Origin: Scardovia wiggsiae
GTDB lineage: Bacteria; Actinomycetota; Actinomycetes; Actinomycetales; Bifidobacteriaceae
NCBI RefSeq assembly: GCF_051045985.1
Contig: NZ_CP157350.1
Location: 558,001-622,000, forward strand
Direction: 5' to 3'
DNA length: 64,000 nt
Shown here: positions 17,928-26,866 of the stretch, piece after piece
How positions within the stretch are numbered: the stretch's first letter is position 1
How the letters are laid out: each line of letters begins with the position of its first letter
Program-made: the position numbers and the translations under genes
Notes under the pieces: model-generated
Told to the model about the DNA's origin: nothing
What the model saw: the letters and a program-made list of their open reading frames with translations, nothing else
Database searches by the model: none

Positions 17928-19013
17928 ATGTCTCTTACCATTGGAATCGTTGGCCTGCCCAATGTAGGCAAATCGACCCTTTTTAACGCTTTGACGCGCA
18001 ATAATGTGCTTGCAGAAAACTACCCTTTTGCCACCATCGAGCCTAATACGGGCATCGTCCCGCTCCCGGATCCCCGGCTGCCTGTCCTCGCGCAGCTGGT
18101 GGGTTCCAATAAGACCGTCCCTGCAACAGTGACATTTGTGGATATCGCGGGCATCGTCAAAGGCGCATCCGAAGGTGAAGGGCTGGGGAACCAGTTCCTG
18201 GCGAATATCCGCGAGGCTGACGCGATCTGTGAAGTGACCCGCGTTTTTTCCGATGATGATGTTATCCACGTTAACGGGGCCGTAGACCCTGCGTCAGATA
18301 TCGGGACGATCAACACCGAGCTGATCCTTGCTGACCTGCAGACTGTTGAAAATGCCATCCCCAGGCTTGAAAAGGACCTGCGCGGCAAAAAAGTCAGACC
18401 GGAATATGTTGATGCCGTTAAGGAGGCGAAGGGAATACTTGAGGCAGGAGAGACTATCGACCATGCATCCCGTGAGGGGAAAATCAGCAAGGAAGATATT
18501 CGTGACCTCCAGCTGCTGACCGCAAAACCGTTTATTTATGTGTTCAATATGGATGATGATGAGCTTGCCGACAGCGCACTCAGGGAGAAGCTCACGGCAG
18601 AGGTTGCCCCTGCACAGGCAATATTCCTCAACGCGCAGTTTGAATCCGACCTTACTGAACTTGATGAAGCTGATGCGCGTGAAATGCTTGCCGATGCAGG
18701 GCTGAACGAATCCGGCCTGGACCAGCTTGCCCGTGCAGGGTTTGATACGCTTGGGCTCCAGACCTTCCTGACTGCGGGGGAGAAAGAGGTACGCGCATGG
18801 ACGATCCGCAAAGGATGGACTGCGCCGAAAGCTGCCGGTGTTATCCATACAGATTTTGAGCGCGGGTTCATCAAGGCTGAAGTAGTTTCATACGATGACC
18901 TGGTTGCCGCCGGTTCCTACCCGAAAGTGCGCGAGGAAGGCAAGATGCGCCTTGAAGGCAAGGATTACATCATGCAGGATGGTGATGTGGTCGAGTTCAA
19001 GTTCAACGTATAA
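17928..19013 (+). CDS. ychF: Redox-regulated ATPase YchF/OLA1
   Basis: A P-loop protein of the Obg group that prefers ATP, associated with ribosomes and stress responses. The 361 residues are the normal length. Motifs: GLPNVGKSTLFNALT (Walker A), PFATIEPN (switch I), FVDIAGIVKGASEGEGLGN (switch II), NMDD at the NKxD position (the non-GTP signature), and a C-terminal TGS domain (WTIRKGWTAPKAAGVIH, MQDGDVVEFKFNV). Upstream ribosome site is weak. Followed by a hairpin terminator. Confidence 0.97.
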   Translation: MSLTIGIVGLPNVGKSTLFNALTRNNVLAENYPFATIEPNTGIVPLPDPRLPVLAQLVGSNKTVPATVTFVDIAGIVKGASEGEGLGNQFLANIREADAICEVTRVFSDDDVIHVNGAVDPASDIGTINTELILADLQTVENAIPRLEKDLRGKKVRPEYVDAVKEAKGILEAGETIDHASREGKISKEDIRDLQLLTAKPFIYVFNMDDDELADSALREKLTAEVAPAQAIFLNAQFESDLTELDEADAREMLADAGLNESGLDQLARAGFDTLGLQTFLTAGEKEVRAWTIRKGWTAPKAAGVIHTDFERGFIKAEVVSYDDLVAAGSYPKVREEGKMRLEGKDYIMQDGDVVEFKFNV

Positions 19014-19061
19014 GGGACGTAAGAAACGTTATAGGGGCGGGCAGCCCCAGGAAAAACAAAG

Positions 19062-19084
19062 GCCCGGTGATTAGCCGGGCTGTT
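19062..19084 (+). terminator. Probable ychF terminator
   Basis: GCCCGG (19062-19067) pairs with CCGGGC (19075-19080) around a TGATTAG loop, followed by TGTTT. Position 49 bases after the ychF stop fits an intrinsic terminator. Confidence 0.65.
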
Positions 19085-19383
19085 TAGAGAGAAGGAGAGA
19101 GAAGAAAGGTTTAAGTTATCAAGAGGAAACTCTTGGCCAGCGAGGTTACTGTTTTTGCTGGTATTCATTATTAAAGGCCTTCAAGCTTAACACTCTCTTG
19201 GCGTTTTTCTGAAAATAGGCTGAGAATGCATACTGTGCTGAAAATATATGCTGTCGCGGCGGCTATGCTTGAATAGCTGGTATATACGGTGCCATTGAAG
19301 GTTTTGGTTGTTCCGGCCGTCAACAGTCCGTCCGATTGATAGAATATATGGGCGTATTATTGGTATTGATTGTGATATAGGGC
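19085..19383. other. Gene-free stretch with purine tract and small hairpins
   Basis: The 370 bases between ychF and pth hold no convincing gene. After the terminator comes a purine-rich run (19085-19109), then a perfect hairpin CAAGAG-GAAA-CTCTTG (19120-19135) with a GNRA-type tetraloop. CCAGC/GGTCG-type pairing (CCAGC 19137-19141 with GCTGG 19157-19161) follows immediately. Two adjacent hairpins could be part of a small RNA or 5' leader of pth. No clear promoter consensus was found. Confidence 0.35.
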
Positions 19384-20001
19384 ATGGCAGGCAAAGGAAT
19401 GGCATCTGATTTCTGGCTTATTGCAGGTTTGGGGAATCCCGGCAAAAAATATGAAGGGACACGGCATAACATGGGCTTTATGTGTGCCGACCTTCTGGCG
19501 GAACGGTGGTCCGTTTCATTCAGCGACCATAAAGGCCTTGCACTGCTTGGCAAAGGGGTGATGTCGCTGGACGGCGCGGCCCGGAAGTTTTTCCTTGCGA
19601 AACCGCTGACTTTTATGAATGATTCCGGCAATGCGGTTGCTTCGATAAGTGCGTACTACGGTATCCCCGAAAACCGGATAGTGGTGGTCCACGATGATAT
19701 GGATCTGGAGTTCGGCCGAATCAAAACCAAGAACGGCGGCTCCCCGGGCGGGCACAACGGGATCAAGTCGATAGACCGGTCGCTCGGTACCGCTGATTAT
19801 AACCGTGTGCGCATGGGGGTGGGGCATTCCCAGCGCGGATCGCATGCGCATGATAATGCCATCAGCTGGGTCCTGGGTGGTTTTAACGCTTCACAGAAAC
19901 AGCAGCTTGACAGTTTTATAGCGGATGCTGCCGATGCTGCGGAAATGATAATTTTCAAGGGTATTGAGAAGACCCAGGAGCAGTTCAATGGCAGAAGATA
20001 A
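19384..20001 (+). CDS. pth: Peptidyl-tRNA hydrolase
   Basis: Frees tRNA from prematurely released peptidyl-tRNA. The 205 residues contain IAGLGNPGKKYEGTRHNMGF (substrate Asn and catalytic His), FLAKPLTFMNDSGNAV, the VVHDDMDLEFGRIK segment with the catalytic Asp, and GSPGGHNGIKSID. Starts at 19384 and 19399 are both possible; the first has TAGGG, the second AGG CAAAGGA upstream. The 3' end overlaps mfd by 14 bases, a pairing also seen in other bacteria. Confidence 0.96.
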   Translation: MAGKGMASDFWLIAGLGNPGKKYEGTRHNMGFMCADLLAERWSVSFSDHKGLALLGKGVMSLDGAARKFFLAKPLTFMNDSGNAVASISAYYGIPENRIVVVHDDMDLEFGRIKTKNGGSPGGHNGIKSIDRSLGTADYNRVRMGVGHSQRGSHAHDNAISWVLGGFNASQKQQLDSFIADAADAAEMIIFKGIEKTQEQFNGRR

Positions 20002-23000
20002 AGATGCTGCCGGTGCTGCCCCAGGAGGCGCCCCGGTTCTTAACGGTACTCTGGCACCGCTTATCCCTGCCCTTTTCCGAGACACTGCTTTTGCCCAGCT
20101 GGCAGAAGACGGATCGGGGTTTTCCCTTGTAGGGGCTCCTGCAGGGATACGCCCTGCGCTTGCAGCTGCAGCAGCAGAAGGGATGCCTGCGCCTGGAGCC
20201 GATTCTGCCGGCGGCAGTAAGACAGGCAGCGATAGCGGATCCGGGAGGCCTGTTGTTATTGTGGTGCCTTCAAACCGCGAAGCGCAGGATATGGTTGAGT
20301 CAGTACGGTCATGGTATGGCGGTGACCCTGGGGATATTGGCTCTATAGCGGATTGGGAGACCCTGCCGCATGAGCGGCTTTCCCCGCGGGCGGATACGGT
20401 TGCCCGCCGCATGTCAGTTTTCCGCAGGCTGGCCCATCCGGTAGAAGGGTCATCATTGTTCGGTCCGCTGAAAGTAATAGCAGTGCCTGTGCGCTCGCTT
20501 ATCCAGCCCGTGGTGCGGGGCATACAGGATGTGGAACCACTGGTTTTCACGGTAGGCGGGCAGATGGGCCTGGACCGGGCGGCCGCCCGCCTTGTGGAGA
20601 ATGCCTATACGCGCACAGACCTGGTGATGGATCGCGGGGAATTCGCGGTGCGCGGAGGCATCCTTGACATTTTCCCGCCCACAGCCGCGCACCCCGTGCG
20701 CATTGATTTCTTTGGCGATGACATAGACAGCATACATGCTTTCCACGCTTCAGACCAGCGCACATTTGGTGAAAATATACACCAGATATGGGCGCCTGCC
20801 TGCCGGGAACTGCAGCTGACAGAGAGTGTGCGCCGCAGGGCGGAAGCGCTGGCCGGTTCAATCCCTAATGCGGATGACATGCTGGAATCTATTGCGCGGG
20901 GAGTGCCCGTAGAAGGGATGGAATCGCTGATCCCGGCGCTTATCGATGACATGATGCCGGTATATTCGCTGTTCCCCAAGGATGCTGTCATTATGTTCAG
21001 CGATGTGGAAAGGCTGAAGCGTGCCGCGCAGGATCTGGCAAAAACAGCCAGTGAATTCATGGCAGCAGGCTGGCATGCGGCGGCGGGCGGCCAGGGTGCG
21101 GCTGCGCCCATCAGTTTCGACAAGTCCAGCTTCATGGATTTTGATGAAGTGCACAGTGCCCTCCGGCTTACCCATAAATCGTGCTGGGACTTGTCGAGCT
21201 TAGGTGTAGACAGTTCGGCTGGCGGGCACGCCCGGCTCGCGGCAGTGCCGCCGGAAGAATACCGCGGCGATGAAGCCAGGGCAGCGGGAGGTATTGCAGC
21301 ACTGCGCGAGCGCGGCATAGCCGTCACTGTGACCGCCGCCGCCCGCGGCACGCTCAGCCGCCTTAAACGTGTTGCCGCTGCAGCGGGTATCACCGGACTG
21401 GATTTCGCACTCTCTATGGCGTCTGACGGCTTCATAGACGAGGAGGCTAAAACCGCCGTTTTAACGGAACGGGATATAACCGGGCACTCCAGCGCAGCTT
21501 CCCAGATCCGCACGCCCGCGCGCCGCCGCAAAGCCATTGACATTATGGAACTGAAAAAGGGCGATTATGTTGTCCATGAGCAGCACGGCATAGGCCGTTT
21601 TGTGGAAATGGCCCGGCGCCCTGTCCGCCCGGCGGGGCTGTCCGGGCGGGGGATACCCGCCCAGCCGCTATCCCGGCCGTCTCAGCTGTCTCAGCCATCC
21701 CAGCCGTCCCAGGCGTTCCGGGAATACCTTGTTATCGAATATGCCCCAGGCAAGCGGGGTGCGGCGCCTGACAAACTCTATATCCCCACAGACCAGCTTG
21801 ACCTTATCAGCAAATATATTGGTGCGGAGATCCCGAAACTCAATAAGTTGGGCGGGTCCGACTGGGCTGCCACAAAAGCCAGGGCACGCAAAAAAGTCAA
21901 GGAGATAGCCCAAGACCTTGTCAAACTGTATGCTGCACGCCAGCGTACGGCAGGCTTTGCTTTCAGCCCCGATACCCCATGGCAGCATGAGCTTGAAGAA
22001 GCATTCCCCTACCAGGAAACGCCCGACCAGCTGACAACGATTGACGAGGTCAAGGCTGACATGGAGAAACCCGTCCCCATGGACCGCCTTATCTGCGGTG
22101 ATGTCGGCTTCGGCAAAACCGAGATCGCTGTGCGGGCGGCCTTCAAAGCCATCCAGGATTCAAAACAGGTTGCAGTGCTTGTGCCTACTACCCTCCTGGC
22201 GCAGCAGCACTATGAAACATTTACAGAACGTTATGAAGGCTTCCCTGTAACAGTAAAAATGCTCAGCCGGTTCCAGACGGCGAAAGAAAGCGCTGAAACA
22301 GCCAAAGGCCTTGAAGACGGCAGCGTTGACCTGGTCATCGGCACGCATAAGCTGCTCAACCCTAAGATCAAGTTCAAGGACCTGGGGCTTGTGATCATTG
22401 ATGAAGAGCAGCGTTTCGGCGTAGAACATAAAGAAACCCTGAAAGCCCTGCGCACCAATGTAGATGTCCTCAGCCTGTCTGCAACGCCTATCCCGCGCAC
22501 GCTGGAGATGGCGGTCACAGGGATCCGCGAAATGTCTACGCTGGCAACCCCTCCGGAAGACCGCCTGCCTGTCCTTACTTATGTGGGCGTGTATGAGGAT
22601 GCCCAGGTGGCTGCAGCAGTGCGGCGTGAACTTTTGCGCGGAGGACAGGTATTCTATGTGCATAACCGGGTCCAGGATATTTCCGCGATCGCTTCGCATA
22701 TCCGGGAGCTTGTCCCCGAAGCCAGGATCGGCACTGCCCACGGGAAAATGGGGGAGAAGCAGCTGGATACTGTTATCCGGGATTTCTGGCATCGGGATAT
22801 CGATGTGCTTGTATGTACAACTATCGTGGAAACAGGGCTGGATATTTCCAATGCCAATACCCTTATCGTTGACCGTGCCGACCGCTTCGGGCTGTCCCAG
22901 CTCCATCAGCTGCGCGGCCGGGTAGGCAGGGGCAGGGAACGCGCTTACGCTTATTTCCTTTATGATCCCGCAAAAGCTATGACACAGATGGCGCATGACC

Positions 23001-23677
23001 GCCTGTCAACTATTGCGCAGAACACTGCTTTGGGTGCCGGGTACGATGTTGCCATGAAAGACCTGGAGATCCGCGGGACGGGCAACCTGCTTGGAGGCGA
23101 GCAGTCCGGGCATATCGAAGGAGTCGGGTTTGACCTTTACGTCCGCATGGTATCCGATGCTGTGCAGGATTATAAGGAGCCTGAGCGTACAGAGGCTGTA
23201 TCAACGTCCATCGACCTTCCGGTCGAGGCGTCCATCCCCGAAGATTACATCGGTTCAGATAAGCTGCGCCTGGAAGCCTACCGCAAGATCGCTTCAGCAC
23301 ATTCGCAGGATGATTTTGCCGATATACGGGATGAGCTCACTGACCGTTACGGTACACCTCCCAAGTCCCTGGACCTGCTGTTTGATGTTGCGCGGCTGCG
23401 TATGCGCGCCAGAGCCATGGGGATAACCGATATGATCGCCCAGGGGAAGAATATCAGGGTTGTTGGCTGTGATCCGAAAGATTCCGTGTTGCTCAGGCTG
23501 AAGCGTATTTATAAAACTGTCCAGTACAGGCCTTCCATACATACTGTGATCATCCCCGCACCTTTCCAGGAGACCTTTGATTCAGCGCCCATGGATCCCC
23601 AGGAGGTCATCAGCTGGACAGGCCGGCTGCTTGATGACCTGTCATGGCATGCCCCGGCTGTAAAAAATACCCTGTAA
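19988..23677 (+). CDS. mfd: Transcription-repair coupling factor Mfd
   Basis: Removes RNA polymerase stalled at lesions and recruits nucleotide excision repair; UvrB, a partner of the same pathway, is at 58.7 kb. The 1229 residues hold the UvrB-like N-terminal module, the CarD-like polymerase-interacting domain (GDYVVHEQHGIGRFVEM), the translocase with Walker A CGDVGFGKTEIAVRAA, DEEQRFGV, SATPIPRTLEMA, ETGLDISNANT and QLRGRVGR, and the C-terminal TRCF region. The ATG at 19988 has AGGAG 7 bases upstream and lies inside pth. Odd point: a proline/serine/glutamine-rich insert (LSQPSQPSQ) interrupts the polymerase-interacting domain near residues 550-575. Confidence 0.97.
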   Translation: MAEDKDAAGAAPGGAPVLNGTLAPLIPALFRDTAFAQLAEDGSGFSLVGAPAGIRPALAAAAAEGMPAPGADSAGGSKTGSDSGSGRPVVIVVPSNREAQDMVESVRSWYGGDPGDIGSIADWETLPHERLSPRADTVARRMSVFRRLAHPVEGSSLFGPLKVIAVPVRSLIQPVVRGIQDVEPLVFTVGGQMGLDRAAARLVENAYTRTDLVMDRGEFAVRGGILDIFPPTAAHPVRIDFFGDDIDSIHAFHASDQRTFGENIHQIWAPACRELQLTESVRRRAEALAGSIPNADDMLESIARGVPVEGMESLIPALIDDMMPVYSLFPKDAVIMFSDVERLKRAAQDLAKTASEFMAAGWHAAAGGQGAAAPISFDKSSFMDFDEVHSALRLTHKSCWDLSSLGVDSSAGGHARLAAVPPEEYRGDEARAAGGIAALRERGIAVTVTAAARGTLSRLKRVAAAAGITGLDFALSMASDGFIDEEAKTAVLTERDITGHSSAASQIRTPARRRKAIDIMELKKGDYVVHEQHGIGRFVEMARRPVRPAGLSGRGIPAQPLSRPSQLSQPSQPSQAFREYLVIEYAPGKRGAAPDKLYIPTDQLDLISKYIGAEIPKLNKLGGSDWAATKARARKKVKEIAQDLVKLYAARQRTAGFAFSPDTPWQHELEEAFPYQETPDQLTTIDEVKADMEKPVPMDRLICGDVGFGKTEIAVRAAFKAIQDSKQVAVLVPTTLLAQQHYETFTERYEGFPVTVKMLSRFQTAKESAETAKGLEDGSVDLVIGTHKLLNPKIKFKDLGLVIIDEEQRFGVEHKETLKALRTNVDVLSLSATPIPRTLEMAVTGIREMSTLATPPEDRLPVLTYVGVYEDAQVAAAVRRELLRGGQVFYVHNRVQDISAIASHIRELVPEARIGTAHGKMGEKQLDTVIRDFWHRDIDVLVCTTIVETGLDISNANTLIVDRADRFGLSQLHQLRGRVGRGRERAYAYFLYDPAKAMTQMAHDRLSTIAQNTALGAGYDVAMKDLEIRGTGNLLGGEQSGHIEGVGFDLYVRMVSDAVQDYKEPERTEAVSTSIDLPVEASIPEDYIGSDKLRLEAYRKIASAHSQDDFADIRDELTDRYGTPPKSLDLLFDVARLRMRARAMGITDMIAQGKNIRVVGCDPKDSVLLRLKRIYKTVQYRPSIHTVIIPAPFQETFDSAPMDPQEVISWTGRLLDDLSWHAPAVKNTL

Positions 23678-23678
23678 C

Positions 23679-23693
23679 ACGTTTACGAAACGT
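23679..23693 (+). promoter_or_regulatory. Inverted repeat between mfd and eno
   Basis: ACGTTT and AAACGT are separated by ACG, 55 bases before the eno start. It could be an operator at the eno promoter or a very short 3' hairpin of mfd. The regulator is unknown. Confidence 0.35.
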
Positions 23694-23748
23694 CCAGAAA
23701 ATCGAGTAATCTTAGGATTGTTCACACAACCAGACAAAAGGAGTAGTT

Positions 23749-25044
23749 GTGGCAATTATTGAAAGTATTTATGCACGTGAGATCCTTGATTCCCGTGGTA
23801 ATCCTACTGTAGAAGTCCTTCTGGAAACCGACGACGGTGCACTGGGGCATGGCCTTGTCCCTTCAGGCGCTTCTACCGGTGAAGCTGAGGCATGGGAGCG
23901 CCGCGACGGCGATAAGTCCCGTTACCAGGGCAAGGGTGTGCTTGATGCTGTTAAGGCTGTAAATGAAGAGATCGCCCCTAAGGTCATTGGTATGGACGCC
24001 ACTGACCAGCGCGCGCTTGATGAAACCATGATCGAGCTTGACGGTACCCCGAATAAGGGCCGCCTTGGCGCAAACGCTATCCTCGGCGTATCCCTTGCTG
24101 CCCTGTATGCGTCGGCAGAGTCTGCTGACCTGCCTCTGTACCGTTACATTGGCGGCACCAACGGGCATATCCTCCCTGTACCGAACATGAATATTATGAA
24201 TGGCGGCGCCCATGCCGATTTCGCTACCGACATCCAGGAGTATATGATCTCCCCGTACGGGTTCGATTCCTATCATGAGGCCCTGCGCGCAGGTGTTGAA
24301 GTCTATCACACGCTGAAAAGCGTCCTGAAGAAGGATGGCCTTGCCACAGGCCTTGGCGATGAGGGCGGCTTTGCTCCGAAGATGAAGTCCAATGAGGATT
24401 CCCTCAAGTATATCATCAACGCTATTGAAGCTGCCGGGTATGAGCCTGGCAGGCAGATCGGCATCTGCCTTGATGTTGCCTCCTCCGAGTTCTATAACAA
24501 GGAAACCGGCAAGTACCATTTTGACGGTGAAGACCGTGATTCCGCATACATGCTTGATTTCTATGAGAAGCTTGTTGATGAGTACCCAATCGTATCAATT
24601 GAAGATCCGTTCCAGGAAGAAGGCTGGGAAGACTGGGCTGCTATAACCCAGCGCCTTGGCGGCCGCCTCCAGTTCGTTGGCGATGACCTGCTTGTTACCA
24701 ACCCGAAGCGCCTGCAGAAGGGTATTGATATGGGCGCTGCCAACTCCCTGCTTGTCAAGCTCAACCAGATCGGTACTGTGACTGAGACCCTGGATGCTAT
24801 TGAGCTTGCCACCCGCAACGGCTTCACCTCCATGGTTTCCCACCGTTCAGGCGAAACCCCGGATACAACGATTTCTGACCTCGCTGTTGCCAAGAATACC
24901 GGCCAGATCAAGACCGGTGCACCTGCCCGCGGTGAGCGTATTGCAAAGTACAACCGCCTCCTTGAGATTGAAGAGGAGCTCGGTTCTACAGCACAGTATG
25001 CAGGGTACAGTGCTTTCAAAGCCTGCAGGAAGTATGCCGGCTGA
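23749..25044 (+). CDS. eno: Enolase
   Basis: Converts 2-phosphoglycerate to phosphoenolpyruvate; the product feeds pyruvate kinase, encoded at 62 kb. The 431 residues show LVPSGASTGEAEAWE, the Mg ligands in CLDVASSEFY, SIEDPF and GDDLLVTNP, the catalytic Lys in LLVKLNQIGT, SHRSGETPDT, and a GYSAFKACRKY C-terminus. Initiation is at GTG, with AAAAGGAG 6 bases upstream. Codon use is strongly biased, as in highly expressed genes. Followed by a terminator hairpin. Confidence 0.98.
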   Translation: MAIIESIYAREILDSRGNPTVEVLLETDDGALGHGLVPSGASTGEAEAWERRDGDKSRYQGKGVLDAVKAVNEEIAPKVIGMDATDQRALDETMIELDGTPNKGRLGANAILGVSLAALYASAESADLPLYRYIGGTNGHILPVPNMNIMNGGAHADFATDIQEYMISPYGFDSYHEALRAGVEVYHTLKSVLKKDGLATGLGDEGGFAPKMKSNEDSLKYIINAIEAAGYEPGRQIGICLDVASSEFYNKETGKYHFDGEDRDSAYMLDFYEKLVDEYPIVSIEDPFQEEGWEDWAAITQRLGGRLQFVGDDLLVTNPKRLQKGIDMGAANSLLVKLNQIGTVTETLDAIELATRNGFTSMVSHRSGETPDTTISDLAVAKNTGQIKTGAPARGERIAKYNRLLEIEEELGSTAQYAGYSAFKACRKYAG

Positions 25045-25109
25045 GGGTTGCCGCTTGGCTGCCTTAAGGCTGCCAACTGAAGGCTCTTAAGGCTGAAGCC
25101 CGTAAAAGT

Positions 25110-25150
25110 AATACCCGCCCTTCTCCACGTCGAGTTGGACGGGTATTTTG
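25110..25150 (+). terminator. Probable eno terminator
   Basis: AATACCCG (25110-25117) pairs with CGGGTATT (25140-25147), followed by TTG. The loop is 22 bases. It separates eno from the FtsB-like gene and argues against the longest possible N-terminus of that gene. Confidence 0.65.
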
Positions 25151-25383
25151 TATATATGGTTTTGCGTATGCCTTCACAGGAAAGCAGGTTTTTGGGAGAC
25201 AGGGGCGGCTCTTCCGATCCGTCCGACAAACCTCGTAAAGGCCGCCGGCACGGCATTTTGGGCAGGCTGGCTGGACGGCACAGGCGTGCCGGGAAAGATG
25301 GCCGCGCCGTGCGGGATAAGGGTACCGGGCCGGATACACAGCCCGGACGTTCCCCGCGCAGGGACCCCTTACGGAGGGAAAAT

Positions 25384-25938
25384 ATGCGTGAATCGCAGGG
25401 TTCCCGCGGCGCCGGCAGTTCCCGTATGTCCAGGGCGGCTTACTCAATAAAGCAGAACGGCCCTATCTCGTTTTTTGCGGCTCTGATAATCGTGATTTTC
25501 TGCCTTATCCAGCTGTTTACGACAGTACAGCTGTACGTTAAAAGCACGTCTGAGCTAAGTTCCCTCAAGGCACAGGAAGCAAGCCTGGCCGCCAGGAAGG
25601 CAGGCCTGGAAAATGAGATATCGCGGTGGAACGATAAGGCTTATGTGGTGGCGCAGGCACGTGAGCGCCTGGGATTCGTGTATCCCGGCGAGCAGTCTAT
25701 CATCCTTGAAAATTCAAAGCATAAAACAGGGCCTTCAGCTTCAGGCAGCAGCAACGCACCATCGTCATCAGCAGCTTCATCCGGGCAGAAACTTCCCTGG
25801 TATAAAGAGATGCTGTATTCCATGCAGAAAGCAGATACAACGGATACTAAGGGGAATAATGACGGTTCGCGGCCCTCTGACCGTATTCCCAGCCAGGAAG
25901 AGCAGCAGCGCTGGCAGAACAGGCGTACCCGGCATTGA
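25384..25938 (+). CDS. Septum formation initiator, FtsB/DivIC family
   Basis: Single-pass divisome protein that joins FtsL and FtsQ at the septum. The 184 residues contain a polar N-terminus, one membrane helix (~32-52, FFAALIIVIFCLIQLFTTVQLY), a coiled coil (ELSSLKAQEASLAARKAGLENEI would be the core), then the family end WNDKAYVVAQARERLGFVYPGE and a Ser/Asp-rich tail. ATG 25384 is chosen because GGAGGG lies 6-8 bases upstream. In-frame ATGs at 25156 and 25168 would add a very basic 72-76-residue extension; they overlap or adjoin the eno terminator and lack a ribosome site. Position between eno and DUF501/ppx is the usual actinobacterial one. Confidence 0.85.
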   Translation: MRESQGSRGAGSSRMSRAAYSIKQNGPISFFAALIIVIFCLIQLFTTVQLYVKSTSELSSLKAQEASLAARKAGLENEISRWNDKAYVVAQARERLGFVYPGEQSIILENSKHKTGPSASGSSNAPSSSAASSGQKLPWYKEMLYSMQKADTTDTKGNNDGSRPSDRIPSQEEQQRWQNRRTRH

Positions 25939-26025
25939 TGGCAGATCCCGGCTGCGGCAGGGCAGGACCGGGATAAGTAATAAGCGTAGTGGGAATAATA
26001 TGGCAGGGCAGGACCGGGGAATACA

Positions 26026-26772
26026 GTGGATACAGCAGGCATAACAGATACAGGCGGCAGTACCGCTGCTGAGGTGCAGGCCGGTATTTTTGCCCTTAGG
26101 GCGAAGGCTGCTGAAAAACTGTGCGATTCCCTTCTTGCCGGATCGCTTGAGCAGTGTGATGTCAATGAGGTTGAACGGCAGCTGGGACGGTATCCCCGAG
26201 GCATGGTGGCAGTTGGTGCCAGGTGTGTGTGCGGCCGTCCGCTTGTTACGGTGACCCGCCCATTGCTGGATGGGAAAATACCTTTCCCAACAACGTTTTA
26301 TCTCACCTTTCCCGCAGCAGCAAAGGCAATTTCCAGGGTTGAGGCGTCGGGGAAAATGGCTGAATTCACTGCCCTCCTTCAGGGGGAGGGGAGCTTTGGC
26401 TGCTCCGGCAGTACTGGCAGGCCTGATGACCATGGCAAACCTGATGGTTCCTTACGTCCCGGCGGCACCGGCAATACAGGAAATCCCGGAAACCCAGGTC
26501 CCGGGATAGTGCAGAGCTATCGTGAAGCCCATAAACTCTATCTTATTTTCAGGCATCATCTGGCCCAAAAGCTTGGCGACAGCGAAGGACATATTTCCGG
26601 GATCAGTGCAGGAGGGATGCCTGAACGGGTGAAATGCCTGCATGCGCTGGCAGCCCAGAGCCTTGTTATGGGCAGGGGGGTAAACCCTTTCGGGGATATC
26701 GTCCTGGACCTTATTGCCGATGAATTCGATCCGTCGGTATGCAGGTGTTCCGGGCATAGTATAGAATCGTGA
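26026..26772 (+). CDS. DUF501 domain protein
   Basis: Actinobacterial protein of unknown function, normally between the FtsB-like gene and ppx, as here. The 248 residues hold the family blocks QLGRYPRGMVAVGARCVCGRP, PFPTTFYLTFPAA and, at the end, NPFGDIVLDLIADEF with conserved Cys residues (RCVCG, VCRCSG). Between them is a low-complexity insert (~128-160) rich in Gly, Asn and Pro (GNTGNPGNPGPG) that I do not expect in the family. Start is GTG 26026 with a GGGGA upstream; other starts are possible. Confidence 0.85.
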   Translation: MDTAGITDTGGSTAAEVQAGIFALRAKAAEKLCDSLLAGSLEQCDVNEVERQLGRYPRGMVAVGARCVCGRPLVTVTRPLLDGKIPFPTTFYLTFPAAAKAISRVEASGKMAEFTALLQGEGSFGCSGSTGRPDDHGKPDGSLRPGGTGNTGNPGNPGPGIVQSYREAHKLYLIFRHHLAQKLGDSEGHISGISAGGMPERVKCLHALAAQSLVMGRGVNPFGDIVLDLIADEFDPSVCRCSGHSIES

Positions 26773-26866
26773 CGCTGTGGTGCATGGCACCAGTATGCCA
26801 ATATGTAAAACAGCATACAATGCAGAACAAGAATAAGTAACTTAGCATATCTGAGCAGGGGAAAAT

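Noticed and set aside
20605..21543. Long open frame on the minus strand inside mfd
   Set aside because: It is antisense to a well-supported mfd domain region and its product is a Ser/Ala/Arg-rich string without family motifs; GC-biased codons of mfd keep it open.
22160..22996. 278-codon minus-strand frame over the Mfd translocase
   Set aside because: Antisense shadow of conserved helicase motifs; no ribosome site and no recognisable domain.
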